64,000 nt of DNA from Dipteris shenzhenensis. Its lineage: Eukaryota > Polypodiophyta > Polypodiopsida > Gleicheniales. The stretch lies in the NCBI GenBank assembly GCA_047967505.1, contig CM106540.1. One strand, 5' to 3'. Below the pieces are notes generated by a model that saw only the letters and a program-made list of their open reading frames with translations, was not told the DNA's origin and made no database searches. A program made the position numbers and the translations under genes. This document shows, one piece after another, positions 41,171-54,384 of the stretch; position 1 is the first letter of the stretch; each line of letters starts with the position of its first letter.

Positions 41171-43700
41171 GCTCAAGTGATTTGCACATGAATATAATTG
41201 GGCTTCCTCAAACATGCTTCTTGCTTCTCTTCATACCGTACCTCTTCCAAAGTCGCGAGGATGGCAACACCTCCTTGCCTTTGGTAATGAGGCATAATAA
41301 ACCTCCTCCATGGGCAAGAGGGCATCCCTCTGAATGACGGATGCATAAGACCCTCCTTTTCTTACCACTTGTCTTATGTGAGGGTCAAGAGCAGTGTCTT
41401 CTCTATTACTATGTAGAGAAATTATATGCATGTTGTTTCTAAGATACCCATGAAAGATGAGGATACAAGTTGCGGCCTGCTGGTATTGTGATAATTCTTT
41501 CTATCTTAAATGGTGCGTTGCCCTATCAGCTAGATTTAGATTTAGATGCTCGTTGGGGAGAGACTCAAATGAAAACGTTTATAGACTTCACAAGCAGTTG
41601 TAGCTTGAATGAAGAGATTTTGGACTACCTTTTGATTAGCCTTCTCCTTTAGTGCTAGCCTTCGTCATGGCTGAGTCTGCCCTTCACCTCCGGAGTGCCG
41701 ACAGAAACTCAGTACGAAGACTTTGTATAAATGGATGCTCAAGTATGTGTGGGTGTGTGGATTTGTATGTGTGAGCATAATTTTATACTATGGTCTACAT
41801 CCACTGTTGGGCGCTGATGACGTCAGTGGGGATGTCATAGTAGCTAGTCCTTGCTATGCATGATGGAGTTTATGGTTTTCAACCTTGTGAGTGACTATCA
41901 TGAGATTGAAACTGCACTATGTTGTGTTTTTAGAGGATGAGTTTGGGAATGTTCCTGGATTCATCTAGGTATATGATATTAACACAAAATACATCACTAG
42001 AGTAGTGGCTTCTCCAATTGACAATTGGTCCCATTTTGGTCTCGCCGTTTTGAGAGCTTGTAAAATTATAAACGAGCCTTTATTTAGTGAAGCAAAATAA
42101 TAGCTGGAGCACGATCATCTTTCTCAACTTCCTTTGCACTCTCTTATTGGCAATTAACCTTGATTATTAATAGATATTTAACATTTGCTTGAAAGTTCTT
42201 GCCAATAAACATATCTATTGTAGACATTTCTTTGGCCATTGAAGTTCAAGATATACAAAAGAAAGAAAATACAAGGTTGCGTGTGAAAGTCACTAATGTG
42301 ACTAACAAAGCACCTATTAATCTTGCCTTTTCCAAGCTCAAAGGATAGGAGAAGCACAGCCAAATGTTACTGTTGCACTAAGAGAAAAAGGGCAGTCTCA
42401 GATAATGCAGCCAAGCAGGTCAATAAGATAGAGTGGCCAGGTGTAATCAGCCTTGAAATTGTGTAAAAAACTTAGCCAAACTGTTCCACAAGGCAAAAAA
42501 ATTTGTCACCACTTGTCAGGCTGAATAACCACTTCTATAACCTTGAGCCAAAAGATTCTGAAACAGCATAAAACACGTTGCGGAAAACTGTTGCGGCAGA
42601 TTCTTGCAGAATAAGTACAGGGAAGTATACCACAGAATAAAGCCGTCGCATTAGAGGACTCCCAGATGTTACTTCAGGGAGCGTAAAAGATATTGCAGAG
42701 ATACCAAGGGCCGCCAAAGTGTTGCTCCTGAGAGGAAAGGTAAAGAAAACTCCTTGCAACTGAAAGATCTAACAATCAAACCTTCAGTAACACAACCTTT
42801 AGGGGATTGATAAACAGTTGTTGGCAGGAGATAATGGCAAGAATAGGATGTAGATAGACTGGTGACTATTGAAAATCCTTCTGGCTATAGAAGAAGGAAC
42901 TCGTAGCAGCCCGAGTAAATATGCCAACCACATAAAAGGCTGGAATAAGTAAAAGAAGAACCTAGCCTTTGTGCTTACAGCCTTAGCAACAACGTTTGAA
43001 AGAATGAAACATCGCCTCAGCCAGAGTCTGTTGCTGCAGTGAGTTGATGCTGCTGTTGCTTGCTGCTACTGCTACGCTGCTTTAGTGTCGCTGCTGCCGT
43101 ACTTTACTGATGCTGGAGGCTGGTAACAAGAAGGCATCTAACTGCTGTAGTTAGCTGCCAACAACAGAGTTGCGACTAAGTAGAAAGACAAATAGCTGCT
43201 GATAAAGAAACAACCAGCAGGCTCAAGTAATGGACTAAAATAGGCAACTCATAGAGGCTACAAATGGCAAGAAGGGAGAAGGGGGAAAGGGCCTAAGGCT
43301 TTGATACCATGTTAGAAAAGACTGCTCAAAGAGGAAGAAAACTCAATGTGGGATGAGGAAGGAGAAGATGGAGGAGACCACAAGAAGAGGATTTGCCTAC
43401 ACGTCAAGTTGCATTAGCATCAGCCTTGTAATGATAAGGCTCCAAGGTGCTCCACACAATACACCAAGGTTTCACCTATGAAATAGGCAACCACATCTCC
43501 ACAATCCTGTCCAATATATGAAGATGCAATCACCTTGAAGAGAGTTTCTCAGCATTCTGTTGATGCACCCAACTTGTCCTGAGTGTGGGCTGGTTTCGTC
43601 TCTCCTGATCTATTCTTCCAATGTGGATACTCCCGACGTTTGAAGAATACAAGATAATACTTGATGAATATTTTGGACAGGAATGTTTGTATTCTGGCTA
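41171..43700. other. gene-free interval of about 2.5 kb
   Basis: No frame I can defend. The part 43020-43140 is rich in GCTGCT-type trinucleotides. At 43297-43309 the minus strand reads TGGTATCAAAGCC, similar to a retrotransposon primer binding site, with AACA before it, but no LTR pair or gag could be found. Confidence 0.5.
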
Positions 43701-43704
43701 ATTG

Positions 43705-44160
43705 TCACGATTGGAAATTAGGAGGTACCTCCCCACATTTGATCTCCCAAATGAGAGGGACACGGGGCTGTAGCAAATGTTCGAGAGAGGTGCCATGTGG
43801 GCAGAGGAGAAGGCTGCCACAGGGTAGACTAAGAAAAGAAAGGGCTGCTATGTGTGCAGCAAGATTGGTAGATGTGGCAGCATGACCTTGGCATATCACG
43901 AGTGGAGCCCGATATCTCAACACCTTTTCCACCTCTGCGTTTGGGTATGGAGCTTCTTTTATTTGAGGCTTGAGAGTTGATGTGGAGGAGCTCAGCTGCT
44001 CATTGCTGGGCGGAGGTGGAGGCACTTGTGCTTTCTTTTTAAGAAGTTGCTTTGGTTGGATTTGAATGTTAGGGTCCTTGGTGGCCTCTTTCTGTTGGCG
44101 TGTAATTACATTTACAGGTTGTGATATTACACTTGCCGGACCCAAACTTTGATGGTCCAC
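43705..44160 (-). CDS. unrecognised open frame
   Basis: Open for 151 codons on the minus strand but with GTG, not ATG, at its upstream end. Composition looks coding-like: ITRQQKEATKDPNIQIQPKQ, a PPPPP stretch and NAEVEKVLRYRAPLVICQ. It could be an internal exon or a transposon fragment. No domain recognised. Confidence 0.25.
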   Translation of the reverse strand: MDHQSLGPASVISQPVNVITRQQKEATKDPNIQIQPKQLLKKKAQVPPPPPSNEQLSSSTSTLKPQIKEAPYPNAEVEKVLRYRAPLVICQGHAATSTNLAAHIAALSFLSLPCGSLLLCPHGTSLEHLLQPRVPLIWEIKCGEVPPNFQS

Positions 44161-44446
44161 CCCAATGATGCCGATTGGGCTGCGTAAGTCCTAGATGAGG
44201 GCTGGAGTGCTGGCAGCAGCAGGCCTTGCAAGGGCAGCACAGAGGGAATACAATGTACATAGGCCCTGGAATGGGCCAGTCAGGCAGTTGGCAGTTTGAG
44301 ACTGGGCAGTCAGGCACAGCAGGTAGAGGCGCAGTACAAGCGGCTGTAAGGACTTTGGGACAGACTGCAATTTGTTAGGTCGACTGGGGCCAGGAGCCTG
44401 GTCAGCTGGAGCAGGATCTGGTCGTCCAGGCTTGGAGGCTTCTAGC

Positions 44447-44457
44447 CCTATAAATGG
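44447..44457 (+). promoter_or_regulatory. TATA-like box
   Basis: CCCTATAAATG in a GC-rich context. Downstream, CAG/GTATTATG near 44627-44634 resembles a splice donor, so a noncoding first exon is conceivable. No ORF supports it. Confidence 0.3.
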
Positions 44458-44579
44458 GGGGATCTAGGCAGTTCACTAGTGCCTCAGATTGGGCTACAAA
44501 TTTAGAGCAGCAGGGAGGTCTAGGTAGTCACCTAGGAGTACACTCTTGGCAGCAGAGGTGTTGGAGCAATATCTTGTTG

Positions 44580-46400
44580 TGTATGACAGTATATATGCTG
44601 ACATCTACTACACTTGGCAATATACAGGTATTATGAGAATGTACTTAAAAGTCTTTTGTAGATTTCATAGTTTCAGATTGTTTCCAGATTTGGATGCTGT
44701 CTTTGTTTGGGGGTGTGAATATCTAAATGTGGTTATAGGCAAGTGTTCCTGTATTTCTGGGTTGAGATTTGTTTATTGCTCAGTTTTAGTGAGCGATAAA
44801 AAAAAGAGAGTAGAACTTTGGCAACAATGCTGATCTAAGCCTGTTGTTTTGGAAAGAAGACGATAGATGTCAAATGAGGGAAAGTTTGAATGATTAGGTT
44901 TTTTTGGCTTGAGCTCACTTTTTGCAACACATGCACCCCCCCCTTTTCCCTTTTGTTCTTGGCAATTGTGCCTGTTCTTACATCGGTGGTCACTAGTGTC
45001 AAAGTCTACATCAGTGCATGGATTGTTTTAAAATGTGAATGAGCGCTGTGAAGATCCATACGTTTGTCGATCCTAATGTGTATAGACAGTGCAGTGCTGA
45101 TGACGTGCTTTTCTGAGCCCTAAGATTTGTTCATATTCTTTGTAGTGTTTTGAGGTTAAATAGTTACATAAAGAGTGAAGGTGTTTGTGTTAATGCTGAG
45201 CAGGCTTTGTATTAAACCCCGGCCTTTGTTCACAATGGAACTGTCAAGAATTGCTTCGTGGTAGCTGTCTCAGCTGGCATTATACATGCAATATGAGAAT
45301 GTCCTTATTTTGTTTCCACTGATAATTTCATCACCCTTACTTTGTGGAAGAAGTGTAGTAAAGGTAAATGTGATGGGATTGCATATGAAGATAATGTCTT
45401 TAATGCTGAAACTGAGATTTTGTGGTGACCATAGATTTATGTGTGCCTGATCCCTGAGTACCTGGGGGTTGAAATTGAGCTCTATAACAGAGTCATAACT
45501 CAAAGCCACTGAAGGTGTTTACTTTACATCAATTTGTATTTACATGCAGGTTTTATTGCTTTGCATCACCTTTCTTTGGTCACTATGGCAGCATTGTGCA
45601 TGTGATGGATGTTGGCATGCTAGCTTTAGTATACAGCATGGATTCCATTGCATGTCACAATCAATATATGCGCTGGCATTTACTGCATTTGACAATATAC
45701 TTGTAATATGATATTGTTGTTAAAGGTTTTTGGCAATTTGTGTTCGCATGAATTTATTACCCTTAGTTTGTGGATTGTATCAAACGCGAAGGTTAGTAAG
45801 GTATGATGGGCTATGAAGATGATATCTTTAAAGCCGATGCAGAGATCAGTGGTGACTACATTTGTGCGTGTCTGAGCCCCGAGTACCTGGGGGTGAATTC
45901 AATTGAGGTCTATCAACACAGTTGTAATGGTTGGTGTGGGTGATACTCTACTCTTTGTATGTGAATGCTGGCTGGTATCTAAAGTGAGTATGTGGGTGTT
46001 GTATGTTTTGCTCAACTGTGTGCATGTAGATAATGAGCCATGTCTCTATGGGACGAAAACATGTGATGTATGGTTTACCGAGGTATGCATGGAAAGAAGA
46101 TGGATGTCAAATAGATGATAGTGATCTTAGATTGCTAGGTCTCTTTTTTTTTCCCCTTTTCGTTTTTCCTTCTTGTTGGCGTTGCATTGAGCATGGACAC
46201 TTGAACTTGAGTGCTCTTGGTTGCAGTTGTGCTTGTCCTAGCGTCGATGGTGTAATAGCAATGCCTATTGTTTGTCGAAGTGCTGAATGCCAAGGGCTGT
46301 GAAGATTCATACATTTCTCGATTCTGATGCATAGTGCAGTGCTGATGATATGCGTTCTGAGCCCTCGGATGTCTAACGAATGTAATGAAGCTGCTAAATA
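44580..46400. repeat. old tandem duplication, about 1.1-1.3 kb unit
   Basis: The left part (44600-45180) and right part (45660-46380) share an ordered series: GGCAATATAC-TAATATGA, AAAGAAGA-GATGTCAAAT, GCTGTGAAGAT-CATAC, GCAGTGCTGATGA, and TTCTGAGCCCT. A middle partial copy (45270-45500) shares TGAAGATAATGTCTTTAA and GAGTACCTGGGGGT with 45800-45895. Divergence is high, so it is old. The short frames inside do not encode recognisable proteins. Confidence 0.7.
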
Positions 46401-49400
46401 ATTTGCACTTACTTTTGACAAAGGGTGTTTACGAAAATACTGAGCGGTCTTTGTATTTCAACCTAGGGTTGAATAAGCCTGCTCCTAGTAAAGTTGAGTG
46501 CACTCATTTGCAAAAGGCACAAGTATTTTATTTTTGTGATTTCATCTATGTAATACTTATCTCTTGTTTGTGGCACATGGTTGAAACTATGCTTACCCTC
46601 CTTCCTAGGGTTGGGATTTATTGCTTAAAAGAGAGTTTGTTTCAATTGAATTAGGGAGAAGGGACATGGGAAACTTGGGTGAAGATTGAGAATCCTCTGT
46701 AAGAGTTCAGGCGAGGACATTTGATGCTTTCATAACCTACCAATTGTTGTTGATGTGCCATAATGCCATTTGGACTTTTGTTCGGAGAATTGGCAAAGAA
46801 AACACCGAAGACATTTAGTGATCTGCCGTATTTGCCATTTGGGCCTTCGTTGGAGAATCAGGCTCTCAAAACGACACTGAAGACAATCATTGAGTTTTAT
46901 GTTTATGATTGCCCATCCCTATGGACATTGCAAGTAATCCTTGGAAGCACCCCTCCTTGCTAAGTTATCCACTAAACAGTTCTTGTATTAAATAGTCTTT
47001 TACTTGTTTCAAATGTCATCTAGCATTTATGTTAGAAGACCCTCTACGAAGATCTTCTATTGGGCAAGCATGAATTTGCGAGCAGCAAATTGGTTTGGAC
47101 AATTGCCAAGCCAAGGTTGTGAAGCTGGTTGGATGGGCTAGAAGTTTAAATCACTAATACCCTGGTTTGTTGGCATTGTTCTTTGTATGCCCCTTTGTTA
47201 AGGAATGATTGATCAATTGCGGAATGCCATTTTTATGCCAATACAGTTCCAAGTTGTATATTTTTGATGAAAAAGTAGTCGTGGGTAATCTTATCATATC
47301 AACATCCAACATAAACAACAGCATTGAGTGGTAGTGGGAACCCTACGAAGGTTTACAGTGAATGGGGGAGGTACACATGAATATTTATCTTAGGCCAAGT
47401 CTCTCACCATGATGGGTTCAATTTATGTACCTGATTAAGTGTCTCATTCTTCAAATTGTGGTGGATGAATTGCATCTTCATGTCAATCTTTCCTCTTATC
47501 CTAACGAACTCACTAGTGCAAATCTTTTGGTGTTGATTGTAAGGCTCGTCATTCTTTTGGTGTTGATTGTAAGGCTCGTCATTGATGGTTATCCACGCAA
47601 TATTTCTTTGCAGGCACTCTTTTCTCTCCTTTTCTTAAGCAATTTCCAAGCCTTTTTCATGAGCACTCTTGTATGTTGCATTTTAAATTAACCAAAAAGC
47701 CTTGAATTAGACTTTTCATTTTGATGGCTCAAGCAACTCATTGCATTTATTGCTTAATTTGATTTGTAATGCTCCTTTTGAACTTCATGGCTTGTTGCTT
47801 CGGCTCAATGCGATTACTCACAGGAATAAGAGTGTTAATGTATGAGTGTCTTTAGTGTGGCCTTGATAAGGCAAACATGTAAGTGGTGTCCATGTTAAAG
47901 CGTGTGTATGGAATCCTACCAATGGGTCAAGTGGATGTAGGCTAGAATTTTGATGCCTTACAGGGAGTGAGGTCAATCTCACTCTTCCCTTTAACAAGCA
48001 CCTCCCCATTGCTCCCCCCCTCCCCCCCCGTCCTATAAAGAAAAGATAAAAACACACACAAACACACTCACCCCACAAATGCTTGCATGCATGGCTTTGA
48101 GGTGAATTGGCAGCGAAAATAGTAGGGATTGTTAGCTGTTTGTGTCGATTATGCAATAACAATAGTGTTTGCTTGTTTGCAATTACAATATTGAATTGTC
48201 TTGTTCTTTTTGAACCTTTGTTGGACTTGGCATCTAAACATTTGTGACATTGTGATGCGCAATCGTGTACATTTTGGGTTTATATGTATTACCCTTAGGC
48301 TTTTCAACAAGCACATATATTTACTAGAGTTAAACTAGGGGAGGCTGTACGGAAGTGAGGAGTTTAGGTAAATTCTTGTGTTTTGTAGGCTTTTTGTCGT
48401 AGTCTCCCAAAAGTTGTGCCTAGGGTTGACAATTAGGTAGTCGTTCTCGGAAGGAATCCATCCGTATGAGAAAGACTATTTGGCTTTCATAGCATTTTTT
48501 GCACTCTGTCCCACAAAGAGTTAGAACTATATTTTAGCGTCCCTACTAGCGTTCTAGTTTAAGTTAAACCATTAGGGACCTCAATAGTGATGGGTATTGT
48601 GATTTTATGTTCAAATCCTACTTAATAAGATTGATATATTGATAGATGTTTTGAGCATTGAAAGAATTCAACCTATGGCATTTGTTGCAAGAGAAAATGA
48701 TGTGTAATAGATTGTCTTCTACAACCATTTTATGGAATTTTTAATTGCAAGAATGTTTGCTAACCAAATGGGTGATTTGTTTTTGGTGGGAGGACTTGTT
48801 ATAGGATTTATATGTTTGCTAATTATCTTCTTCTTCAAGTCTTGTGTACATGTCGTAATAACATAGTGTTAATGTTTATAATGTTAATTGTCATCTTAAC
48901 ATCTTGAGTGGTTAAAATCTCTTTAGTATAATTGTTAGAAATACCTAGATCCCTTAAGCTCGTTTCTCAAAAGCTACCTGAAACAGAGATGGATATGGAT
49001 ATGGTGTATGCAATGGAAGAATCTCAAGAGCAGAGAAGGGAATTGAGTATGGATATGGTGTTCATAAGAGAGAACAAGTACCAATTCAAGAGAATAGACA
49101 AATCCAAAATATCTTAGAGTATATTGTACAAAATTGAGTCAAACACTCCTTAAAAAAGGCTCCCTAATAGATCACAAAACATACTTTTGTCCTTGCAGTC
49201 CTCAGGTTGCATGCTCGTTAGTGAGCTTTAGTTGCCATCTATAGTGCAAATTTGTTAAATAGCACCCCTTGCTTTGCCATTGGTTGTAGGTATGGACCAA
49301 GAGTTTCTTTAGAATGGGTGAGGAATGCCTTTGATTCAACTTGAATGGTGTGTCGTAGATACACTTATCCATAGGGCTTCAAGCTCTCCAGATGGTTGGC

Positions 49401-51030
49401 CTAGATAACATGTTCATTGACAAGTTTGTAAACATAGCGATTAGCCCCAAAATGGACCGATATGGTAGGTGGTTTTGTAAGCTTGGGCCAACCTATATAA
49501 GGTGACTATTTGTAGGTGCCTTGATGTTGGTTCTTGTTCGGGCCATGTTGCAGTCTCTAAGCAATCTTTTGTACCTATTGTTGTACCTTCTCTTGTACTT
49601 TTATCTTGGCCTCTGTACTTGCTACTGCATTTTTGATACCTATTATAGTATAGTCTGTATCTATCGATTGTTCCTCACAGGTTTGTCCTAAACCAAAGCT
49701 CTTGCCCACCTTTGACAATGGATTGTGTTGTAGCCTATGTGGCAGCCTATAGTGTTGTCCACATGATTGTATTGTGGATTCTCCCCCATGGACCTAATCA
49801 CGTGGCATCTAAACCTAATCCACACAAAGCAGACTCATGCCTCCCATTTGTATGTTGGTGCCATGTTGTTTTGGTCTCCTCATATGGGGACTTACAGGTG
49901 GGACAATGGATTCCATTTCCAACCCCTCATTGTCACACTATGGGTGGCATGGATTCCGGATTTGGTTGAGAAGCTACAGCTGAAGTTAGAGATCCAAAAA
50001 GAACTGAAGCATGATTCTTTAATTTCCGTCCCTCCGGATTAAGACATATCCACTCCAACAACTCCCTTTTAGAAGCTGTCATGAATAGATTGAGAAATGT
50101 ATTGAAATCAAGTCTTGATATAATGCCTTGTCTAGATCCAATTCATTCTCACACTTGAAGAGGCAAGCTAATATAGACATACAACCAAGTACCATTTTTC
50201 AATGGCATGTTTACGAACCCATTGTGTACATCAAACAACTTAGGTACAATCCTTGGGCAATCCAATTGTCCAACTTTGAAATGGGGAACCATCCAAAACT
50301 TAGGGAGTACTGAGTCTCTTGGGTTTGTTTCAACCCATTATGCAACTTGTATGATCGATAACCGCTATTTGAAAACCTTAAAACCACTCCATGTCTAGAC
50401 ACAAGCCATAAAAAGTCCTCTTAGGCTCAAAATTTGAGCCCACCAGGGTATGAAAGTACTCATATCAACAGATGTCTCTAGTCCTCCTTGAGAAGTCATC
50501 ATCATTAGCAACACCTATGGGTTAGATGTGATGCATTGCTCGTTCTATGTGACATACATTTCTTTCTTCTTGTAAAATCCCACCTAAACGTTGTAAAGAC
50601 AAGGCAAAAAAAACAGTTAAAAAGAAGATGAGATAAGGGCATTAAAAAGCATGGATCATAAGTATTATAAAAAGGGAATCCTTTTCAAAATTTGGCATAC
50701 ATGCCAACTCACACACACCACTCTATATTGTCTTTCATCTTCTTTGAGGAACCACTTTACCTTTATGTACAATATGACACAGGGATGCATTATCTTCCCA
50801 TCAGACACTGGATTCAAGATTAGCTTGTGAGGAAAGTTACAAAGGTTTTTTCCAACATCCAAGGCACACCTTTGTGTTTATGTATAAGATGTGGGACTTG
50901 ATCTGGTACTAAACACAAGGTTAAAAAAGGTACCAGACACAAGGTTAAAAGATCAAGAATCCCACGACTTTCAAAATCTAGATGACAATAAATTAAGGAG
51001 ATCAGATATCCACAGAAGAATTTATACCCA
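46401..51030. other. gene-free interval of about 4.6 kb
   Basis: Only short frames without domains. An exact 30-bp tandem repeat starting CTTTTGGTGTTGATTGTAAG lies at 47524-47583. C-runs sit at about 48015-48030. A promoter-like CTATATAAGG at 49493-49502 is followed by a pyrimidine-rich stretch, but nothing coding follows it. Confidence 0.6.
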
Positions 51031-51347
51031 ATGGATTATTGGACCCGTATTAATATGATGCAACCGAATAAATAGGACTGGCGCCTGCAATTACGGAAAG
51101 GAGTGAGTAATAAGGGCTGGAAAAACAATTTGAGGTGGCATTGTCTACGGGGAAACCACCCCGAGGCCGAGTGACTATAGTGCCTCCTACTACAGGTATG
51201 GCACTGGCTGAGCTGGTAATTGCTGTAGCTCCCCGAAAGCTCATTTAACCCCCAGATCTTGAACATTAAAACAAACACAACTCAAAGTAAACAATAGTGT
51301 ATGTACCTATCTTCTTCTTGTCTATGCACGCATTTACATTTACATAC

Positions 51348-51880
51348 AAGCTAAGATAGGGTGCATTCTCCTCCTCATCTGACACTTGATTACTAGTTGA
51401 CGTCTCAAGTGAATTTAGAGGAGACTTGCCCTTTGCTTTGCTAGGAGATTTCCCATGAGTTCCCCACCCAAGGTCAAACCATGTTCCTTTCTGCCTTGGA
51501 GTGTTGACTTTGCTATCCTTAGTTGAAGGAGATGGTGTAACCATATCTCCAACTCTCATAGATGCATTTGCTTCTTTATGTGTCTTCTCAATTAATTCAT
51601 TCCCTTCTTCTTTTCTACCACTTACATTATCTGTAAAAAGGACCATCAACATACATAAACATAAATGAATGTATATGCGAATTATTTATACAAGCACTAA
51701 ATATTGTATTCTTACTTGTGTTTGGAATACTTTCCTTACTCATATGCAATATCAATACGATTTGCTCAAGGATGTCCATATTGCAGTCAATCACCATGCA
51801 CATCACTCCATTTGAGGACCAAGTAAGAGATTGTTGCTCTTGATTTTTGTTTAAGGTGGCTGCTACCTCTCCCAAAGGAA
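51348..51880 (-). CDS. two probable exons of an unknown minus-strand gene
   Basis: Exon 1 (about 51870-51716) reads EVAATLNKNQEQQSLTWSSN and DILEQIVLILHM. A donor GTAAGA follows and an 85-bp AT-rich intron (51715-51631) ends TTTTTACAG. Exon 2 (51630-51348) stays in frame: NVSGRKEEGNELIEKTHKEA, GTWFDLGWGTHGKSPSKAKG and NQVSDEEENAPYLSL, then a classic plant donor GTATGT. A further exon may lie in 51036-51250, and an upstream one at 51958-52080 (FEAKGKIREWDDNETRLN), but I cannot join them. The family is not recognised. The in-frame GT-AG join is the main support. Confidence 0.45.
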
Positions 51881-52837
51881 AATATAAATTTGTTTAAGAG
51901 TAACCGTCAAGAATGCATCTGAGGACTGTGCACACCCACATCCATTAAGAACTTATCTCAATTTAGCCGAGTTTCATTGTCATCCCATTCTCTTATTTTT
52001 CCTTTTGCTTCAAAGTTGGCATAGCTGCCAGGGCTAGTACGGTTGAAGATCGTGCTGCCTAGAAGTAGGTTGTAGGCATAAATATAAAAGCAGAGTTTGC
52101 AATAGGGAATGTTGGTATAAGATACAATGCATATGCAGTATGCTAGTGTTTGGAGCATGCCCATGCCCTCACTAGGACCTGAGGAATATAAATTTGTAAA
52201 AATATGTACGTGTAGGAGAGTACACATCTACTAACCACAATTGAAGTGTGGAGCATTTGCATTGGGTTCTTGTTTATGCCGTCATTGTGTTGAAGTCAAT
52301 ATGGGAGAGAGTTCACAAATAACTCAGATTGTGGGTGAAAAGTTGACCAAATAGGGTTTGGTCATATAGAATGGAAATTTTTTTAATGGGAAGAGGAATG
52401 TGGAAATTAATCATAGGTGAGGATGAATGCTTGGATTTACTAGAAGATAATCCTACTGCGGAGAAAAAGAAAGCATAAAAGACATGGGTTGAAAATTCCA
52501 ATATAGTGCTTCATTGGATTTGCATTTTATTACAAAGACACTCATATGGCACATTAAAAAGGCAAGTACACCCAAGGAAGCATGGGACATCATACATAAG
52601 ATGTATGGGTTCCATTAGAGTGGTGGGGGAAACCTATGTTCTTGGAGAATATCAGTAATGGGTGGCATAAGAGTCCTATATTCAATACGACAAATACCTT
52701 AGAAGATGACTTGTCTTCGGGGCATAATCTTTTCTAATTAGTACTTGGTGATAGATCTTAAATCCATTTTTAGAAATATATTTAGCCTCTTAAAATCGAT
52801 CAAAGATCTCATTAATGTGAGGCATGTGGAGATCTAG
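51881..52837. other. no clear gene; possible upstream exon
   Basis: On the minus strand the frame 52227-51958 ends STIFNRTSPGSYANFEAKGK and IREWDDNETRLN, which looks coding and could belong to the gene at 51348-51880. The rest is AT-rich without coding content. Confidence 0.35.
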
Positions 52838-53060
52838 ATTTAAGGTAGACTTCACATGTCATCATTGCCATTTTCCCATGGAATCAGTTTAGCATTGCTT
52901 ATGGGATTGCAAAAATGCAAGGATCATATGGAGAGGGATTGCAAGGATCTTTAGTACTTTTTCTCACTCCCCTTGTTGGGATCAATTGCTTGGCTTTCCC
53001 TTCTTCCGGGACCTCAAGTGTATTATGAGAGGCATGACTCTTCTTGGGCTTTCTTGATTT
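52838..53060 (+). pseudogene. LINE reverse-transcriptase zinc-binding domain (zf-RVT) scrap
   Basis: The plus strand reads FTCHHCHFPMESV, a TAG, then HCLWDCKNARIIWRGIARIF and FSHSPCWDQLLGFPFF. The spacing C-x2-C...ES..H.LW.C...R.IW is that of the zf-RVT domain at the C-terminus of plant LINE polymerases. Only this piece remains. It is on the opposite strand to the LINE at 21-23 kb and is a separate remnant. Confidence 0.65.
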
Positions 53061-54384
53061 AGCAACAGTTAGTTAAGTCATGCGCAAGGCCTCCACATTT
53101 TCCTACTCACAAGTTTCAATGTTAATATATGTACTCCTCAAATAATTTCAGAAGAAAATTATGAATATGCCCTTTGGGGTCTCTAAGGTCGATAAGGAAA
53201 CTTTTAATCCAACAAGGCTAGCTAACTCTACTTAAAATTGCCATCTATTGTGCATTTATAACAAAAAGTTAAGGAGTTTAAACACAGATTCTGAAGGTGC
53301 AAATTTTTAACACTTTAACATGGTAAATGGCTTTATTCTCAAAATGAAAATACAAGATGCTGTGCAAAAAAAAAGGCTCAGGATGGGACAAAGAAGCTCC
53401 TAAAAAAGGGCTAGAAAATAACCATGGTTAAGGTTGAAAATGCCATCTCAACCCTACTGTAGACTTTGAGAAGAAGGGAGAGCTCTCCATTTCCTAAGGG
53501 AAGTAAACCTCCTAAGAAAGGCAACCTAGGAGGACGCCTGCGTGCTCATATAAGTTCCAATAGTATATATAAGTATCTATCCATCAAACCTTCCGTCAAT
53601 ATCAAGATAGTACAAGTGGAACTTTGTTGCTACTCCACACACACATATTGGATGCTTTTGACTATGGTTTGGTCCTTGTTGCCACAAGGTTAATAAATCC
53701 CTCAAATCAATTTGATTACCTGGTCCTTGGTATTTGATGGTTTAACTGGGATGTCTTTGAGTGTTCCTTCCATGGAGGTTGTGGTCATAGGGGTTGGAAT
53801 TCCCCATAGTTGATATAAGTTCTGTTTAATGAGATTATTGTTGTCGAAGTAGTCCTTATATTCTTGTTGAGTTCTTCCAGAGTTCCCAAATTTTCATGTT
53901 GATAATGATTGGAATTTATCTCCTTTTTATTATACCTAGCATGTAGATTCACATGTCGATAGGCCTTCTGTTTGATGACCCTGTTTGAAATCAAACTTTT
54001 CTCACAAAAGCATACTCTCTTACTTCATGTATTCTAATTGTATAGAACTTATGCCTTCTTGGATCTTGGTATTTTATTCATTGTTTCTCGAGAGGAATGT
54101 TTGCAAGAGAGAAAAGGATGAGGCTATTAAAATGAGGAGGCTTAGGGCTTGCATGTATGTTTGGGCTCATGGGTGAATTATTGGTCTTGACAACATCAAT
54201 AACCTTTTCCCTTTTTTCCATGAAAGAGACTTCTATTAAGCAGTGCATGCTTCTATGGATTCCTTTTGGGAGATTCTAGTGAAGATAAGATTTGGAATTT
54301 CTCCTTCATGGCTACTTTGGCTGTGCTATAGTACCTTCTAACTGGTATAAGAAGTGAAGTTGCCTTTATTTGTAGGAACTCGGG
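53061..54384. other. gene-free interval
   Basis: AT-rich sequence with short frames only. Nothing recognised. Confidence 0.6.

Noticed and set aside
43297-43309. Minus-strand TGGTATCAAAGCC, like a retrotransposon primer binding site
   Set aside because: One mismatch to the standard site and no LTR pair, gag or polypurine tract could be found nearby; kept only as a remark.
49493-49502. CTATATAAGG promoter-like motif followed by pyrimidine-rich sequence
   Set aside because: No downstream ORF or exon; AT-rich DNA gives such motifs by chance. A solo LTR was considered but no ends were found.
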